Assembly (NCBI GenBank): GCA_019322375.1
Contig: JAHWIP010000053.1
Coordinates: 1-21,918, forward strand
Direction of reading: 5' to 3'
Length of the DNA: 21,918 bases
Source: Candidatus Woesearchaeota archaeon
GTDB lineage: Archaea; Nanobdellota; Nanobdellia; Woesearchaeales; SM23-78
Below are positions 20,802 through 21,918 of the stretch, piece after piece; position 1 is the stretch's first letter, and each line of letters starts with the position of its first letter. Position numbers and translations under genes: made by a program. The notes below the pieces were generated by a model. The model did no database searches. It was not told the origin of the DNA and worked only from the letters and a program-made list of their open reading frames with translations.

Positions 20802-20847
20802 CATTCAGAAAAACTGCGTTTTTCTGGGTGAATAACACAGTTATTCA
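20802..20847 (-). other. tRNA-Lys intron 4 (46 nt, position 59/60, T loop)
   Basis: The central helix pairs exon TTCG with intron TGAA. The bulges are AA^T and TG^T, and the T stem GGGGG/CCCTC serves as the outer helix. The intron body is two hairpins, GAATAAC-TGT-GTTATTC and GAAAAAC-GCA-GTTTTTC, joined by ACCCA. Excision restores the standard 7-nt loop TTCGAAT. Confidence 0.88.
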
Positions 20848-20864
20848 TTCGAACCCCCGACCTA

Positions 20865-20894
20865 TTAACCCAGAGCTTCTAATGAAGCATCTGT
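20865..20894 (-). other. tRNA-Lys intron 3 (30 nt, position 42/43)
   Basis: The central helix is AACC/GGTT and the bulges are GA^A and AA^T. The intron helix is CAGA(T)GCTTC/GAAGCTCTG with loop ATTA. Excision restores T43, which pairs with A27 of the anticodon stem. Confidence 0.88.
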
Positions 20895-20899
20895 TCGGT

Positions 20900-20923
20900 T
20901 ACTTTCAAAACCTAAGGTTTTGC
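20900..20923 (-). other. tRNA-Lys intron 2 (24 nt, canonical position 37/38)
   Basis: The outer helix is the anticodon stem TCGG/CCGA. The central helix is CTCT/AAAG (one C-A mismatch) and the bulges are TA^G and TA^A. The intron helix is CAAAACC/GGTTTTG with loop TTA. Confidence 0.9.
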
Positions 20924-20938
20924 TAAGAGCCGATTGCT

Positions 20939-20958
20939 ATCGACAAGGTCTAGCCTTA
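20939..20958 (-). other. tRNA-Lys intron 1 (20 nt, position 22/23, D stem)
   Basis: The central helix is CGGC/GTCG (one G-T pair) and the bulges are AG^T and AT^A. The intron helix is AAGG/CCTT with loop CTAGA. Excision joins GGCAG to AGC and completes the D stem GCTC/GAGC. The outer helix is weak, a relaxed form of the motif. Confidence 0.85.
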
Positions 20959-21009
20959 CTGCCGGACTGAGCTATGAGCCCATAATCTTTTTTTATGATT
21001 AGAATTTAG

Positions 21010-21023
21010 TTTAAATATGTTTC
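21010..21023 (-). promoter_or_regulatory. BRE/TATA promoter of tRNA-Lys
   Basis: On the minus strand GAAACATATTTAAA; the TATA centre is 32.5 nt before the mature tRNA 5' end. Confidence 0.6.
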
Positions 21024-21034
21024 TAAAAAACTTA

Positions 21035-21918
21035 CTACCAGGAATGTTTTACACTTACCTTTGCTGTTGGTATTAATGCTAGTGATGTTTTGTCAAGCCT
21101 GCCTTCGAGGTTTAGAATTCCTATTTTTTCCTGAGCAATAATGCTTGCCTTGTCAGTGTTTTTTCTTGCTTCATAGTTGTTTAGAACATAGCTTACTATT
21201 ATTTTATCTGGAAGAAAAGCGATTCTGGGATTATAACTCAGGGTTGCTGCTGTTATTGTTAACCCGTTTCTAAACTGCTGGGCAAGAGCAAGCCCTGCTC
21301 CTTTATAATTCTTAGAAACCGTGTAGTTGAATTGTTGTGTATTAAAATTATAGAACATCTTAACATCTGCCATGCCTAAAGCATTAACTTGTGCTTTACC
21401 CTGCATCACATTATCTCCTACAATCATGTCAATAGAATTCCTGCCTTTATTTGCTCCAAAACTAAACACTTTGGTTCCTTTATCCAGGTTAACTACAGCT
21501 CCTCCGTGAAAGTTTCCTATTTTTCCCCCTGCTCTTATGTTCTTAACATCTCTTGTTTGAGTTAGTTCTCCTCCCATATACCATTCTGCTCTAACCCCGT
21601 CTTCTTCTTTAGGATTAAAACTGTCCTTGTATAAGAGCTTTACATCCTCTGGATTATATAGTTGACCTGATGTGATTATCCTATTATAATTCTGTTTTTG
21701 GTCTCTTCTGATGGGGTTGGCAGTTTGCTTTTTTACCTCTTTGTTTAACCTATTAAATGTTCTTCTCAGGCTTTTTAATTCAGCATTTGAAAGCTTCTTA
21801 ACTTTTTTCAGCTTAATATTATCCTCTCTAATCCTGGAGTGGTCTTGAGCAAGAGCATAATTGTGTGCAGATGATATAATAAAGCCTAGAATAGATACTC
21901 CAAGAAATAATTTTCCTA
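21035..21918 (-). CDS. Secreted beta-rich protein, N-terminus cut by window edge
   Basis: The frame is open from the right edge to the stop at 21035 (294 codons visible). The first visible residues, GKLFLGVSILGFIISSAHNY followed by ALAQDHS, are a Sec signal peptide with likely cleavage after ALA, so only a few residues and the start codon are missing. A charged helix follows (IREDNIKLKKVKKLSNAEL and on). From about residue 110 the protein consists of repeated amphipathic beta strands with glycine turns (GGKIGNFHGGAVVNL, TKVFSFGANKG, QQFNYTVSKNYKGAG, GLTITAATLSYNP, KIIVSYVLNNYEAR) and ends in AKVSVKHSW. The family is not recognised. The strand pattern and terminal aromatic residue resemble a beta-barrel or a large beta sheet (inference). 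Confidence 0.75.
   Translation of the reverse strand, partial: GKLFLGVSILGFIISSAHNYALAQDHSRIREDNIKLKKVKKLSNAELKSLRRTFNRLNKEVKKQTANPIRRDQKQNYNRIITSGQLYNPEDVKLLYKDSFNPKEEDGVRAEWYMGGELTQTRDVKNIRAGGKIGNFHGGAVVNLDKGTKVFSFGANKGRNSIDMIVGDNVMQGKAQVNALGMADVKMFYNFNTQQFNYTVSKNYKGAGLALAQQFRNGLTITAATLSYNPRIAFLPDKIIVSYVLNNYEARKNTDKASIIAQEKIGILNLEGRLDKTSLALIPTAKVSVKHSW

Larger units (their letters stand above)
20788..20981 (-). tRNA. tRNA-Lys (anticodon CUU) with four introns
   Basis: A 194-nt gene. Removing four introns (20, 24, 30 and 46 nt) leaves exactly 74 nt that fold perfectly: acceptor GGGCTCA/TGGGCCC with discriminator A, D arm GCTC-AGTCCGGCA-GAGC, anticodon stem ATCGG/CCGAT around CTCTTAA (anticodon CTT, Lys), variable AGGTC, and T arm GGGGG-TTCGAAT-CCCTC. 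CCA is not encoded. Each intron has a bulge-helix-bulge pairing, listed in its own entry. A TATA box lies at 21010-21017, centre about 32 nt upstream, with a BRE-like GAAACA. Confidence 0.93.

Overview
The window is a piece of an archaeal chromosome, most likely from a DPANN lineage (Woesearchaeota/Pacearchaeota-like; the lineage is my inference). It encodes archaea/eukaryote-type ribosomal proteins (S19e, L39e, L31e, L15e, L21e, L11), the archaeal RNA polymerase subunit Rpo4/F, Spt5 (NusG-type), SecE, a short archaeal-type triosephosphate isomerase, FtsZ and a long archaeal FKBP. Promoters are BRE/TATA, and proteins with class III (archaellin/pilin-type) signal peptides are present. The DNA is AT-rich and compactly coded; no gene-free stretch exceeds 300 bases.

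Layout. 1-2657 (-): ileS, cut by the left edge. 2658-2867: divergent promoters separated by four tandem hairpins. 2868-5267 (+): trxB, lgt, tpiA. 5276-7442 (-): a four-gene surface operon of two class III signal-peptide proteins, a small membrane protein and a cysteine-rich lipoprotein. 7643-9027 (+): S19e, L39e, L31e. 9087-10682: a coiled-coil protein (+), an HPF-like small protein (-) and a cupin (-). 10824-12729: L15e (+) facing L21e-rpoF-DUF655 (-). 12816-13262: a 35-residue membrane peptide (+) and an unknown gene (-). 13313-18536 (-): FKBP, ftsZ, secE, spt5, a bacterial-type sigma-70 gene, then L11. 18701-20403 (+): two unknown leaderless genes. 20451-20981 (-): tRNA-Lys, DUF6485, tRNA-Glu. 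21035-21918 (-): a secreted protein cut at its N-terminus by the right edge.

Three things stand out. First, a full-length housekeeping-style sigma-70 factor sits inside the conserved ftsZ-secE-spt5-L11 block of an archaeon that has an ordinary archaeal polymerase subunit nearby. Second, the tRNA-Lys(CUU) gene carries four introns (20, 24, 30 and 46 nt) at positions 22/23, 37/38, 42/43 and 59/60; each has a bulge-helix-bulge pairing that can be written out, and removing all four leaves an exact 74-nt cloverleaf. Third, a bacterial-type Lgt lies about 2 kb from a lipobox-bearing protein, although archaea generally lack recognisable Lgt.

Transcription signals fall into two classes. One has a TATA centre about 27.5-31 nt before the start codon, which implies leaderless mRNA (ileS, L11, sigma, L21e, cupin and several unknown genes). 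The other has the TATA 40-95 nt upstream with a Shine-Dalgarno motif (ftsZ, FKBP, S19e, L15e, pilin operon, trxB). Several expression proteins (S19e, L31e, L11, Spt5, FKBP) carry long Lys/Glu-rich tails or N-terminal extensions.
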